A DNA stretch of 32,396 nt from W0P28-013 sp963659365 (GTDB taxonomy: Bacteria; Bacteroidota; Bacteroidia; Bacteroidales; Paludibacteraceae). Where the stretch lies: the NCBI GenBank assembly GCA_963659365.1, contig CAVKTI010000023.1, positions 1 through 32,396 on the forward strand. Direction: 5' to 3'. Below are positions 1 through 9,528 of this stretch, one piece after another; position 1 is the stretch's first letter, and each line of letters opens with the position of its first letter. The notes beneath the pieces were generated by a model. That model was not told where the DNA came from, ran no database searches, and saw only the letters and a program-made list of their open reading frames with translations. The position numbers were made by a program, and so were the translations under genes.

Positions 1-31
1 TGCCTACTCGTTCTCTCTCTACTAAAAAAAC

Positions 32-92
32 TATCCTGCAATTTGACCTATTGAGGGGTATCGTGTAAAATTTATCCTGCAATTTGACCTAT
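32..92. repeat. Perfect 20-bp direct repeat, two units
   Basis: TATCCTGCAATTTGACCTAT occurs at 32-51 and again at 73-92, with starts 41 bp apart. The intervening 21 bp (TTGAGGGGTATC...) are not repeated. Two units are too few for a CRISPR array. It may be the edge of a longer tandem series outside the window, or a duplicated regulatory or insertion-scar sequence. Confidence 0.75.
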
Positions 93-114
93 ACGCCTCA
101 AATTAGCCCCAAAC

Positions 115-178
115 CTCCCCCTTGGGGGATTGAGGGGGTCTGATAGATTGTAGAGCCGTCACACTGTGGCGGCTCTAC
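115..178 (+). repeat. Composite CCCCCTTGGGGG / GAGCCG palindrome element, copy 1
   Basis: Two palindromic modules sit side by side: CCCCCTTGGGGG followed by GAGGGGGTCT, then a spacer ATAGATT, then a near-perfect stem with arms GTAGAGCCGTCACA and TGTGGCGGCTCTAC (150-178, one G-T mismatch). The whole element recurs in inverted orientation at 21946-22008, and the first module alone at 23431-23459. Copies 1 and 2 lie just beyond the 3' ends of genes, so the long GC-rich stem may act as a bidirectional transcription terminator. This role is inferred from position and shape only. Confidence 0.8.
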
Positions 179-294
179 TTATTTACGGATTTACGAATTG
201 ACAAATTGACGGATTTATTTGCTTCAACAGAAACACAAAAACAAAATTGCGCTAGCAATTTTAAGAAACCAGAAATCACTTTCACGCCCCGATT

Positions 295-966
295 TTACCG
301 CCAATCAATCGGCTCTAATCCGTTTTGTATCAGGTAGTTGTTGGCTTGCGAAAAGTGTTTGCAGCCGAACCAGCCGCGGCTGGCGGAGAGTGGCGACGGA
401 TGCACGCTACGCAAAATCAGATGTTTGACGGGGTCGATAAACTGCGCTTTTTGCTGTGCATAGTTGCCCCAAAGCATAAACACGATATGTTCGCGCTGCG
501 CCGCCAGCGTGCGTATGGCGCAGTCGGTAAACTGCTCCCAGCCGTGCTTTTGGTGCGAACCCGCCATGTTGGCGCGCACGGTGAGTGTGGCGTTGAGCAG
601 CAGCACGCCTTGTCGCGCCCAGCGTTCGAGATTGCCGTGTGGCAGCGGCTCGATGCCGAGGTCGTCGCGAATCTCCTTGTAGATGTTGCGCAGCGACGGC
701 GGAATCTCCACGCCCTCGTTCACCGAAAAACTCAACCCATGTGCCTGCCCGATGCCGTGGTAAGGGTCTTGCCCGATGATAACAACCTTCACGCGGTCGA
801 ATGGGCAGATGTCGAAAGCGTTGAAAATCAGTTTCGCAGGCGGAAAAATCTGCTGCGTGCGGTACTCTTGGCGCACAAACTCGGCGAGTTGCACAAAATA
901 AGGCTTCTCAAATTCGGGCGCAAGTTGCGCTCCCCAAGTCGGCTCTATACGAACTTCCATATTCAA
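295..966 (-). CDS. ung: Uracil-DNA glycosylase (family 1)
   Basis: Cytosolic base-excision repair enzyme that removes uracil from DNA by cleaving the N-glycosidic bond. The 223-residue length is normal for family 1. The water-activating motif GQDPYH is at residues 65-70 (catalytic Asp67), the uracil pocket strand LLLNATLTV at 122-130, and the DNA-intercalating loop HPSPLSASRGWFGC at 189-202 with the catalytic His189. All the diagnostic residues are present. The ORF opens with ATG at 966; a second in-frame ATG at 960 (protein starting MEVRIEP) is equally plausible because no Shine-Dalgarno sequence helps decide. The gene stands alone, with 114 bp of repeat-containing spacer separating it from the Uup gene upstream. 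It complements dut further along the window in keeping uracil out of DNA. Confidence 0.97.
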   Translation of the reverse strand: MNMEVRIEPTWGAQLAPEFEKPYFVQLAEFVRQEYRTQQIFPPAKLIFNAFDICPFDRVKVVIIGQDPYHGIGQAHGLSFSVNEGVEIPPSLRNIYKEIRDDLGIEPLPHGNLERWARQGVLLLNATLTVRANMAGSHQKHGWEQFTDCAIRTLAAQREHIVFMLWGNYAQQKAQFIDPVKHLILRSVHPSPLSASRGWFGCKHFSQANNYLIQNGLEPIDWR

Positions 967-1080
967 ATTTCAGAATTTCAGAATTTCAGATTGCGTTGTT
1001 TCAAGTTGCAAATTGGGCGGTAGCCGAAATGCTGCCAAATTTTGATTAAGTGATTGAAAATTAGATAATTGGGTAATTGA

Positions 1081-2963
<1,883 letters not shown>

Positions 2964-2964
<1 letters not shown>

Positions 2965-3293
2965 CACGCCGCCCTAAAACTCACCCAAATGTCGATGAAT
3001 GCACTGATTAACAGTGTGATAGCCCAAGCGTTGCTCTGCGAATACATCAGATAGGCGGTGGCAAGCAGACAGCCCGTGCCAATCAGTTGTTGCGCTTGCA
3101 GGCGGCGCATACGCACATTGTCGCTCTTTTGCAGTGTCAAAAGACGCATCGCAGCCACCACGACCGCACCCACCGAAAAAATTGTGAAGCCAATCAGCCA
3201 GTTTTCCGCCAAAATGTAAGTCAACGCCCCCACAATCGCAGCAACATACCCCACCGCAAACGGCACAAATTTCTTCGGATTCTCGATGTTCAT
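2964..3293 (-). CDS. Small conserved-looking membrane protein, function unknown
   Basis: A 109-residue, strongly hydrophobic protein with about four predicted transmembrane helices (roughly residues 10-28, 32-50, 68-85 and 88-106) and a short basic loop between helices 2 and 3 (LTLQKSDNVRMRRLQAQQ). No catalytic motif is visible and I do not recognise the family. The ATG at 3293 is preceded by the TTTCAAA/TTTCAGA repeat spacer seen before other genes here. The stop codon overlaps the start of uup as TGATG, so the two are almost certainly cotranscribed and probably translationally coupled. Coupling alone does not show that it works with Uup. Confidence 0.8.
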
Positions 3294-3459
3294 GTTAGAA
3301 TTTCAAATTTCAGAATTTAAGAGTTTCAAGAGTTTCGGTAGTCAAAGCACCGCAATCTTCAAATTTTCAAATCTTCAAATCTTCAAATGAAAAAACTTTT
3401 CACTTTCCACTTTATAGACTTTCTACTTTACAAACTTTATAAACTTTCACACTTTCAAA
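3294..3459 (-). repeat. Oriented short-repeat spacer between trpS and the uup pair
   Basis: Read on the minus strand from the trpS stop, the spacer runs through purine-rich GAAAGTG/ATAAAGT-type heptads, then TTTGAAGA octads (about 3358-3388), then a GCGGTGC patch, an ACCGAAAC patch and TTCTGAAATTTGAAATTC next to the next ATG. The module order resembles the spacers at 9095-9528 and 25778-26081. Confidence 0.6.
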
Positions 3460-4539
3460 CTAAATTTTCATATTCATTGCGGTGCGTACTTCGTCGAGGG
3501 TGCGGGCGGCGATTTCGCGTGCGCGGGTAGCACCGTCGAGCAGCACTTGGCGAATGTATTCGGGCTGCGCTTCGAGTTGTTGGCGGCGTGTGCGTAGCGG
3601 GCGCAGCGTCTCGTTCAACGCCTCGGTGAGCATGCGTTTCAGTGTGCCGCCGCCGCCGTCGCCAATGCGTTCGGCTATCGCTTGCGGCTCTTCGCCTGTG
3701 CAGAGCGAGATGAGCATCAGCAGGTTGGCCACTTCTGGGCGATTTTCGGGGTCGTAGGTAATGTGGCGGTCGGCATCGGTTTTTGCTTTTTTGATGAGTG
3801 CGGCGGTCTCGTCGTCGCTGGCTCCGAGCATGATGGCATTTCCACGACTTTTGCTCATTTTTTGCGTGCCGTCGAGTCCCATAATGCTGGGCGTTTTGCT
3901 CAACAAGGCGTGCGGTTCGGGGAATATCGGCGCACAGTTTTTGCAAAATTTTTCGTTGAAACGGCGTGCGATAGTGCGCGTCATCTCGAGGTGCGGCAGT
4001 TGGTCCTTGCCCACAGGCACCACATTGCCTTTGCAAAAAAGAATGTCCACCGCCTGATGCACGGGATAGGTGTACATGCCAGCGTTCACGCTTTTGAGCC
4101 CAGCGGCCTGAATCTCCTCTTTCACCGTGGGATTGCGGCTCAATTCGGCGTTCGACACGAGCGTGAGAAACGGCACCATCAGTTGGTTGGCTTCTGGCAC
4201 ATAACTGTGTGGGTAAATCAGCACATTTTCGCTCGGCTCGATACCAGCCGCCAAATAGTCGATGACTAATTGTTTGGTGTTCTGACTGATTTCTTGGTAG
4301 GCATCGTGGTCGGTAAGTACCTGATAATCAGCAATTAGAATCATCGTCGGCACGCCCATTTTGGCCAAGCGCACGCGGTTTTGCAGCGACCCGAAATAGT
4401 GCCCAATGTGCAGTCGCCCTGTTGGGCGGTCGCCCGTCAGCACGCGGTATTTCGTTGGATTCACAGCGATGTCGGCCTCTATTTTTTTGCTTATCTCTAC
4501 CGCCGCAGCGTAACTATTTGTTGTTTCGATTTCTGACAT
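3460..4539 (-). CDS. trpS: Tryptophan--tRNA ligase
   Basis: Class Ic aminoacyl-tRNA synthetase that charges tRNA-Trp in the cytosol. The Rossmann-fold signature HIGH is at residues 44-47 inside GDRPTGRLHIGHY, and the second ATP-binding loop KMSKS at 227-231. A CKNC pair at 199-202 could be part of a metal-binding site, as in some TrpRS lineages; that is an inference. At 359 residues it is slightly longer than compact TrpRS proteins because of an N-terminal extension of about 30 residues before RVLTGDRPTG. No in-frame Met lies between the first codon and HIGH, so ATG 4539 is kept. Only 26 bp separate it from the alaS stop, so alaS-trpS is probably one operon driven from the promoter upstream of alaS. 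Confidence 0.96.
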   Translation of the reverse strand: MSEIETTNSYAAAVEISKKIEADIAVNPTKYRVLTGDRPTGRLHIGHYFGSLQNRVRLAKMGVPTMILIADYQVLTDHDAYQEISQNTKQLVIDYLAAGIEPSENVLIYPHSYVPEANQLMVPFLTLVSNAELSRNPTVKEEIQAAGLKSVNAGMYTYPVHQAVDILFCKGNVVPVGKDQLPHLEMTRTIARRFNEKFCKNCAPIFPEPHALLSKTPSIMGLDGTQKMSKSRGNAIMLGASDDETAALIKKAKTDADRHITYDPENRPEVANLLMLISLCTGEEPQAIAERIGDGGGGTLKRMLTEALNETLRPLRTRRQQLEAQPEYIRQVLLDGATRAREIAARTLDEVRTAMNMKI

Positions 4540-4565
4540 AATTTATGGTGTATTAGTGTGTGGCA

Positions 4566-7184
4566 CTATCGGATTGCGTCGATTACAGCGTCGATGGCTG
4601 CGCCGATGCCAGCAGCGTTTTTGCCGCCTGCCGAGGCCATAAATGGTTGGCCGCCGCCGCCGCCTTCTATGTGTTTGGCGGCTTCGCGCACCATGTTGCC
4701 AGCGTGGAAACCTGCCGCCACCATCGGTTGGCTGAGGAAGATGGTGATGCTCGGTTTGCCTTCGTAAACTGTGCCGACAACGAGCATAAATTTCACATCG
4801 GCAAAACGCCCTTTGAAGTGCGGAATGATGTTTTTGAACAGTTCGGGCGACGCTTTTCCCACATAGCGAATCACCTTCACACCGTTAATCTCTTCGGCAT
4901 GTTCGAGCAGTTGTTCGCGCATCTGTGCGGCGCGTTCGAGCATAAACTCTTCTATCTTTTTGTGCAGCGATGTGTTCTCTTCCATCGATTTTTGTACCGA
5001 TGCCACAATGTCGGGCGTGTTGTTCAGCAGTTCGCGCAACGAACTTTGCAGGTCTTGCGCTGTGTCGATCATTTTTTCGACGGCTTCACCCGTGATGGCT
5101 TCGATACGGCGAATGCCAGCGGCTATCGAACTTTCGCTAACAATGCGCACAATGCCGATGTTGCCTGTCGATTTGGCGTGCGTGCCGCCGCAGAGTTCGA
5201 TGGACGAGCCGTAGCGCACAACGCGTACTTGGTCGCCATATTTTTCGCCGAACAGCGCCATTGCGCCCATATTTTTTGCCTCGGCAATCGGCACATTGCG
5301 GTGCTCGTCGAGGGCGATATTTTCGCGTATTTTTTTGTTCACAGCGTGTTCCACTTGGCGCAATTCGGCTGGCGTAACTTTTTGGAAATGCGAAAAGTCG
5401 AACCGCAGCGAGTCGGGCGAAACAAAGGAGCCTTTCTGTTCGACATGCGTGCCGAGCAGTTCGCGCAACGTTTCGTGCAGCAGGTGCGTGGCGGTGTGGT
5501 TGGCTTCGATGGCGTGGCGGCGTTCTTCGTTTACCTGCGCCGTGAAAGTGGCTTTCGGGTCGGCGGGCAGCGCGGCGGCAATGTGTATCGGCAGATTGTT
5601 CTCGCGCTTTGTGTCGGTGATGACGATAGTTTCGCCAGCCCCCAGGAGCGTGCCTGTGTCGCCCACTTGACCGCCCATTTCGGCGTAGAAAGGCGTTTTG
5701 TCGAGCACTATTTGGTAAAATTCTTTGCCTTTGGTCGCCATTTTTCGGTAGCGCAAAATTTTGGCATCGCACGCCAGTGTGTCGTAGCCCACAAATTCGG
5801 TTTCGCCTTCGTGCAACACCACCCAGTCGCCTGTTTCAACGGCTGCGGCGTTGCGTGCACGCGCTTTCTGCTTCTGCATTTCGGCATCGAAATCGGCATG
5901 ATTCAGCGTCAGCCCATTCTCTTTCAAAATCAGTTCGGTCAGGTCGAGCGGAAATCCGTAGGTGTCGTAGAGCGTGAATGCGTCCACGCCGCTGATTTCG
6001 GTGCGATTCGATTTTTTGGCGTCGTTCATCACGCGGTCGAGCAGACGAATGCCTGTTTCGAGCGTGCGCAGGAACGCCTCTTCCTCCTCTTTCACCACTT
6101 TTTCAATCAGTGTTTGCTGATGTTTCAGTTCGGGATAGGCGTCGCCCATGCTGTCGATGAGCGCAGGAATCAGTTTGTGCATGAATGCCGATTTCTGTCC
6201 GAGGAATGTGTAGCCGTAGCGCACGGCGCGGCGCAAAATGCGGCGTATCACATAGCCTGCTTTGGCGTTGCTGGGCAGTTGTCCGTCGGCTATGGCAAAG
6301 GCGATGGTGCGTATGTGGTCGGCCACAACACGCATGGCGATGTCGCGCTTTTCGTCCTGACCGTAGGCGCAACCGCACACCTCGCCGATGGCTTTCAGCA
6401 GCGGTTGGAACACATCGGTGTCGTAGTTCGATTGCTTGCCTTGCAGCGTGCGCACCAGCCGTTCGAAGCCCATGCCAGTGTCGATTACTTTGTTGGGCAG
6501 CCCCTCGAGCGAACCGTCGGCTTTGCGGTTGTATTGCATGAACACGAGATTCCAAATTTCGATTACTTGTGGGTGGTCTTTGTTCACCAATTCGCGCCCG
6601 GGCAGAGCGGCTTTTTCCGCCTCCGAGCGACTATCGACATGAATTTCGGAGCAAGGACCGCACGGCCCTGTGTCGCCCATTTCCCAAAAATTATCGTGTT
6701 TATTGCCGTTCAAAATGTGGTCGGCGGGCAGATGTTTTGCCCAAATGGCTGCCGCCTCGTTGTCGCGCTCCAAACCCTCGTCGGGTGCGCCTTCGAACAC
6801 GGTTGCGTAGAGGTTTTTCGGGTCAATATGCAGCACATCGACAATGTATTCCCACGCAAAATCGATGGCACCCTCTTTGAAATAGTCGCCAAACGACCAG
6901 TTGCCGAGCATCTCGAACATGGTGTGGTGGTAGGTGTCGTGCCCCACCTCCTCGAGGTCGTTGTGTTTGCCGCTCACACGCAGGCATTTTTGCGAATCGG
7001 CAATGCGCGGCGCAGTGATTGGGTCGTTGCCAAGAATGATATTTTTCCACTGATTCATGCCTGCGTTGGTAAACATCAGCGTGGGGTCGCCTTTGACCAC
7101 CATCGGTGCTGATGGCACAATTTTGTGCCCTTTCGAGGCAAAAAAGTCGAGAAACGACTGTCGGATTTCTTTTGAAGTCATCAT
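4566..7184 (-). CDS. alaS: Alanine--tRNA ligase
   Basis: Class II synthetase that charges tRNA-Ala and hydrolyses mischarged tRNA. The 872-residue length is normal for a full bacterial AlaRS. The order is: catalytic core at 1-250 (GHKIVPSAPMV near 19, PCGPCSEIHVD near 174, GMGFERL near 237), the tRNA-recognition region at about 250-450, the editing domain with the zinc-binding HTATHLLH at 563-570 and CGGTH at 665-669, and the C-terminal C-Ala domain with the glycine-rich GGGGGQPFMASAGGK near 838. The gene begins with two adjacent ATG codons (7184 and 7181); either could be used. It heads the alaS-trpS pair. A long uninterrupted frame exists on the opposite strand, but that is a codon-usage shadow. 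Confidence 0.97.
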   Translation of the reverse strand: MMTSKEIRQSFLDFFASKGHKIVPSAPMVVKGDPTLMFTNAGMNQWKNIILGNDPITAPRIADSQKCLRVSGKHNDLEEVGHDTYHHTMFEMLGNWSFGDYFKEGAIDFAWEYIVDVLHIDPKNLYATVFEGAPDEGLERDNEAAAIWAKHLPADHILNGNKHDNFWEMGDTGPCGPCSEIHVDSRSEAEKAALPGRELVNKDHPQVIEIWNLVFMQYNRKADGSLEGLPNKVIDTGMGFERLVRTLQGKQSNYDTDVFQPLLKAIGEVCGCAYGQDEKRDIAMRVVADHIRTIAFAIADGQLPSNAKAGYVIRRILRRAVRYGYTFLGQKSAFMHKLIPALIDSMGDAYPELKHQQTLIEKVVKEEEEAFLRTLETGIRLLDRVMNDAKKSNRTEISGVDAFTLYDTYGFPLDLTELILKENGLTLNHADFDAEMQKQKARARNAAAVETGDWVVLHEGETEFVGYDTLACDAKILRYRKMATKGKEFYQIVLDKTPFYAEMGGQVGDTGTLLGAGETIVITDTKRENNLPIHIAAALPADPKATFTAQVNEERRHAIEANHTATHLLHETLRELLGTHVEQKGSFVSPDSLRFDFSHFQKVTPAELRQVEHAVNKKIRENIALDEHRNVPIAEAKNMGAMALFGEKYGDQVRVVRYGSSIELCGGTHAKSTGNIGIVRIVSESSIAAGIRRIEAITGEAVEKMIDTAQDLQSSLRELLNNTPDIVASVQKSMEENTSLHKKIEEFMLERAAQMREQLLEHAEEINGVKVIRYVGKASPELFKNIIPHFKGRFADVKFMLVVGTVYEGKPSITIFLSQPMVAAGFHAGNMVREAAKHIEGGGGGQPFMASAGGKNAAGIGAAIDAVIDAIR

Positions 7185-7269
7185 ATTGTTATCTATCTAA
7201 TAATCAATCGAATAAGCGGCTTTTGCGCAACACTTTTGGCGCACTTCCGCTGTAAAATCTAAATTCTTG

Positions 7270-7301
7270 CAAAAATACGAACATTTGTGCGATTGTGCAA
7301 G
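7270..7301 (-). promoter_or_regulatory. Candidate Bacteroidota sigma-70 promoter for alaS-trpS
   Basis: On the minus strand the sequence reads CTTG-N20-TATTTTTG, close to the known Bacteroides consensus TTTG-N19/21-TAnnTTTG. The -7 box is complementary to 7270-7277 and the -33 box to 7298-7301. Transcription would start about 80 bp upstream of the alaS ATG. Confidence 0.6.
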
Positions 7302-7429
7302 CCCATTTTTAATTTCAGAGTTTCAAATTTCAGAGTTTCAGATTGTCGGGACGCACCACGCTATGTTTTTTTTCGTTGATTGGTTGATTAGTTTAACGCA
7401 TTGGTGTTGGGTCTGTTTGCGCCCAACTT

Positions 7430-7495
7430 GGTTCAGTCCTCTCCCCTTTTCAAGGGGAGTACCTGCGGAGCAGGGGTAGGGTTAATGGCAATTAA
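7430..7495 (+). repeat. CTCCCCTTTTCAAGGGGAG composite repeat, copy 1
   Basis: GGTTCAGTCCTCTCCCC-TTTTCAA-GGGGAGTACCTG, then a CAGGGGTAGGGTTAATG tail. The second copy at 23816-23880 is nearly the same, but the inner loop reads CGGAGCAG here and CCGAATGGCAG there. The CTCCCC/GGGGAG arms form a clear hairpin. It is a short interspersed repeat of unknown function with no coding capacity. Confidence 0.8.
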
Positions 7496-7622
7496 GAGTT
7501 TCAAATTTCAGAATCTCAGAATTTCAAATAGGTAGGTTTATCAACTCTCCAAATAACCAAATCCGCAAATCAACACAAATGAGTTGCAAATTCCGCACGA
7601 TGGGAAACTTGCTTGCGAAACG

Positions 7623-7652
7623 GAAAATTTGTAGAAGTTCCCTTAAGTCATT
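7623..7652 (+). repeat. TATAGAARTCCCCT-type leader motif, copy near tolC
   Basis: AATTTGTAGAAGTTCCCTTAAGTCATT aligns over about 27 bp with 15342-15371 (upstream of dut) and 19833-19862 (upstream of the flavin reductase gene), with scattered substitutions. GGAA and TTCC flanks can pair around the TGTAGAAG loop. This copy is the most diverged and lies 123 bp before the tolC start. Confidence 0.5.
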
Positions 7653-7765
7653 TGTCGATAAAAAAAGGCATTTTGTAGGTAAAACGCCCTGAAAATGAAC
7701 GACAACGGCACAACCTGCACATTTTTGCGCGATATTTGCAACGGTTATCACAAAAAGATGAACCT

Positions 7766-9094
7766 ATGCACTACCGTCGCCTTACAATTCTCGTCCTAAT
7801 TTGTTGCACCACAGCGACTTTGGTTCGTGGCGAAATATGGGATTTGAACGCCTGCATCGCCTACGCCAAGGCACAAAACCTTACCGTGCAAAAAAGCCGC
7901 ATGAGCGCAGCCCAGTCCGATGTGGAACTGAAACTGGCCAAAGCCGCCTACTGGCCGAGCCTCTCGCTCTCGTCGGGACACCGCTACAGCAACACGCCAT
8001 TTCCCGAAACCATTCGCACCGAAAGTCAGACCGAATCGCAGCGCGACGCCAATTTCTACAGCGGCAATGTCGGGTTGAACGCTTCGTGGCAAATCTACAG
8101 CGGCGCACGCCAAAAAAACATCGAAATTCAGAAACTGAACAGCCAGATGGCCGAACTCGATGTGGCACGCAGCGAAAACGATGTGGCGGAATCGGTGATG
8201 CGCGTTTTTGCCAACATTCTCTATGCGCAAGAGTCGGTGGTTACCTGCCAAAACGCCTTGTCGGTGAGCGAAAGCCAACGCCAGCGCGGCGAAGAGATGT
8301 TGGCGGCTGGCTCTATTGCACGCAGCGATTTGGCGCAACTCGAATCGCAGTGTAGCAACGACCGCTATGCGCTGGTTTCGGCGCAATCGGCACTGCGCAA
8401 CTACAAACTGCAACTCAAACAGTTGCTCGAACTCGACGCGAGCGAAGAGATGGAACTGGCACTGCCCAACTATGCCGACGACGATGTGTTGGTGCTACTG
8501 CCATCGCGTGAGGCGGTCTATGCCCGCGCGCTCGAACTGCGTCCCGAAATTCAGAGTGGCGAAATCGAGGTAGAATCGGCCGAACTATCGGTGAAAAAGG
8601 CGAAAGCGGGCTATGCGCCCAGCATCTCGTTGAGTGCGGGCACCAGCACAGGTTGGAACTACGCCAACGAGCAGAAATTCGGCGACCAAGTGAAGTATCA
8701 GTGGAGCAACACGGTGGGGCTAAACTTGTCGCTGCCGCTGGTCGATGGGCGCGAAACGAAAAGTGCCGTAGAAAAAGCGCGTTTGCAGAAAAAAACGAGC
8801 GAACTAAACAGCCTCGAAGAGCGCAAAACGCTGTTGAAAAATATCGAATCGTATTGGAACGATGCGCTGAACGCACAAGAGCAGTACCGCGCCGCACTCG
8901 AGCAACAGAGTGCCAACCAAACGAGTTACGATTTGGTGGCAGAGCAGTTTGCTGTCGGGTTGAAAAACGCCACCGAACTCTTGACCGCCCAAAACGATTT
9001 GATGGCGGCGCGCCAAGCCGTGCTGCAAGCCAAATACATGGCCGTTTACAACGCCAATATGCTGCGCTTTTATCAAGGCGAAGCGCTGAAATGA
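7766..9094 (+). CDS. tolC: TolC-family outer membrane efflux protein
   Basis: Outer-membrane channel component of a tripartite export system. An N-terminal signal peptide (MHYRRLTILVLICCTTATLVRG, residues 1-22) precedes two OEP repeats of long helices and short strands. Each repeat opens with the usual pattern: LNACIAYAKAQNLTVQKSR near 27 and LELRPEIQSGEIEVESAELSVKKAKAGYAPSISLSAG in the second half. The 442-residue mature-plus-signal length fits the family. I start at ATG 7766 because an upstream in-frame alternative at 7736 would add ten polar residues before the signal peptide. It is the first gene of an efflux locus whose adaptor, ATPase and permease follow on the same strand. tolC is used as a family name; orthology to E. 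coli TolC is not claimed. Confidence 0.93.
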   Translation: MHYRRLTILVLICCTTATLVRGEIWDLNACIAYAKAQNLTVQKSRMSAAQSDVELKLAKAAYWPSLSLSSGHRYSNTPFPETIRTESQTESQRDANFYSGNVGLNASWQIYSGARQKNIEIQKLNSQMAELDVARSENDVAESVMRVFANILYAQESVVTCQNALSVSESQRQRGEEMLAAGSIARSDLAQLESQCSNDRYALVSAQSALRNYKLQLKQLLELDASEEMELALPNYADDDVLVLLPSREAVYARALELRPEIQSGEIEVESAELSVKKAKAGYAPSISLSAGTSTGWNYANEQKFGDQVKYQWSNTVGLNLSLPLVDGRETKSAVEKARLQKKTSELNSLEERKTLLKNIESYWNDALNAQEQYRAALEQQSANQTSYDLVAEQFAVGLKNATELLTAQNDLMAARQAVLQAKYMAVYNANMLRFYQGEALK

Positions 9095-9528
9095 GTGTGA
9101 AAGTGTATAAAGTTGAAAGTGAAAAGTTTTTTTTGAGTGAGGAGTGATGCGGCAAAGCCGCAATTTCAAAATTTCAAAATTTATTTGATTTTTGCTCCGC
9201 TCGGCATTGTCCAAACAAGTTTGGCACTGCGCTCGCTTATCGCAAAAATTCAGAATTTCAAATTGTAGGGACGCACCGAGTGCGTCCGAGAAAAATGAAT
9301 AATAATTGCGGCAATCTGGCTACCGAAAACTAGAAATTAGAAACAAATAAATTTAGAAACAGCGCATAGCAACGACCAACTGCAGAAAGTTGTGGCGTGC
9401 GAAACTTTATAAACTTGATGAACTTTTTATCAACTTTTCAACTCATCAACTTATCAACGACCAATCAACCAATCAACTGATCAACCAATCAACCCAATTT
9501 GAAATCAGAAATCAGAAACTGTTTTGAT
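9095..9528 (+). repeat. Oriented repeat mosaic between tolC and the adaptor gene
   Basis: No gene. In order on the plus strand: GAGTGAGGAGTGA, hairpin TGCGGCAAAGCCGCA (9148-9162), TTTCAAAA repeats, TTCAGAATTTCAAATTG, palindrome GGACGCACCGAGTGCGTCC (9269-9287), an AATGAATAATAATTGCGGC patch, CTACCGAAAAC, TAGAAATTAGAAAC, then CAACTCATCAAC/CAACCAATCAAC octads (about 9438-9494) up to the next start. The same order appears on the minus strand at 27681-28025. Confidence 0.8.

Larger units (their letters stand above)
1..294. other. Non-coding spacer with direct repeat and palindromes
   Basis: No credible gene is seen here. The stretch holds a 20-bp perfect direct repeat (TATCCTGCAATTTGACCTAT at 32-51 and 73-92), a composite C/G-rich repeat at 115-178 described separately, a run of ATTTACGGATTTACGAATTGAC-like short repeats at about 181-215, and the palindrome AAAATTGC-GCTA-GCAATTTT at 243-262, which recurs at 10854-10873 and 16013-16032 with a different four-base centre. 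The spacer lies downstream of ung, which is on the minus strand. Confidence 0.7.
7302..7765. other. Spacer between divergent alaS and tolC, with repeat modules
   Basis: No supported gene. It contains TTTCAGA/TTTCAAA heptads at about 7310-7342 and 7498-7528, a partial GGGACGCACC module at 7349, a TTGATTAGTTTAACGCATTG patch near 7383, a composite repeat at 7430-7495, octads of the AACCAAAT type near 7550, and a TGTAGAAGTTCCCTTAAGTC motif at 7623-7652 that matches leader motifs upstream of dut and the flavin reductase gene. A weak -7-like GATATTTG lies about 35 bp before the tolC ATG, with no clear -33 box. Confidence 0.65.

Noticed and set aside
32..92. Possible CRISPR array edge
   Set aside because: Only two 20-bp units with one 21-bp gap and no further units or cas genes. 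Other tandem repeats in the window are 7-8 bp and head-to-tail, without spacers.
4560..7112. 850-codon open frame on the strand opposite alaS
   Set aside because: alaS on the minus strand is unmistakable with all motifs. The opposite frame is open because of codon usage, and its translation is rich in His, Phe, Arg and Cys with no family features. The same applies to long frames opposite nrdD (29677-31173), ctpA (26076-27716), uup and meaB.
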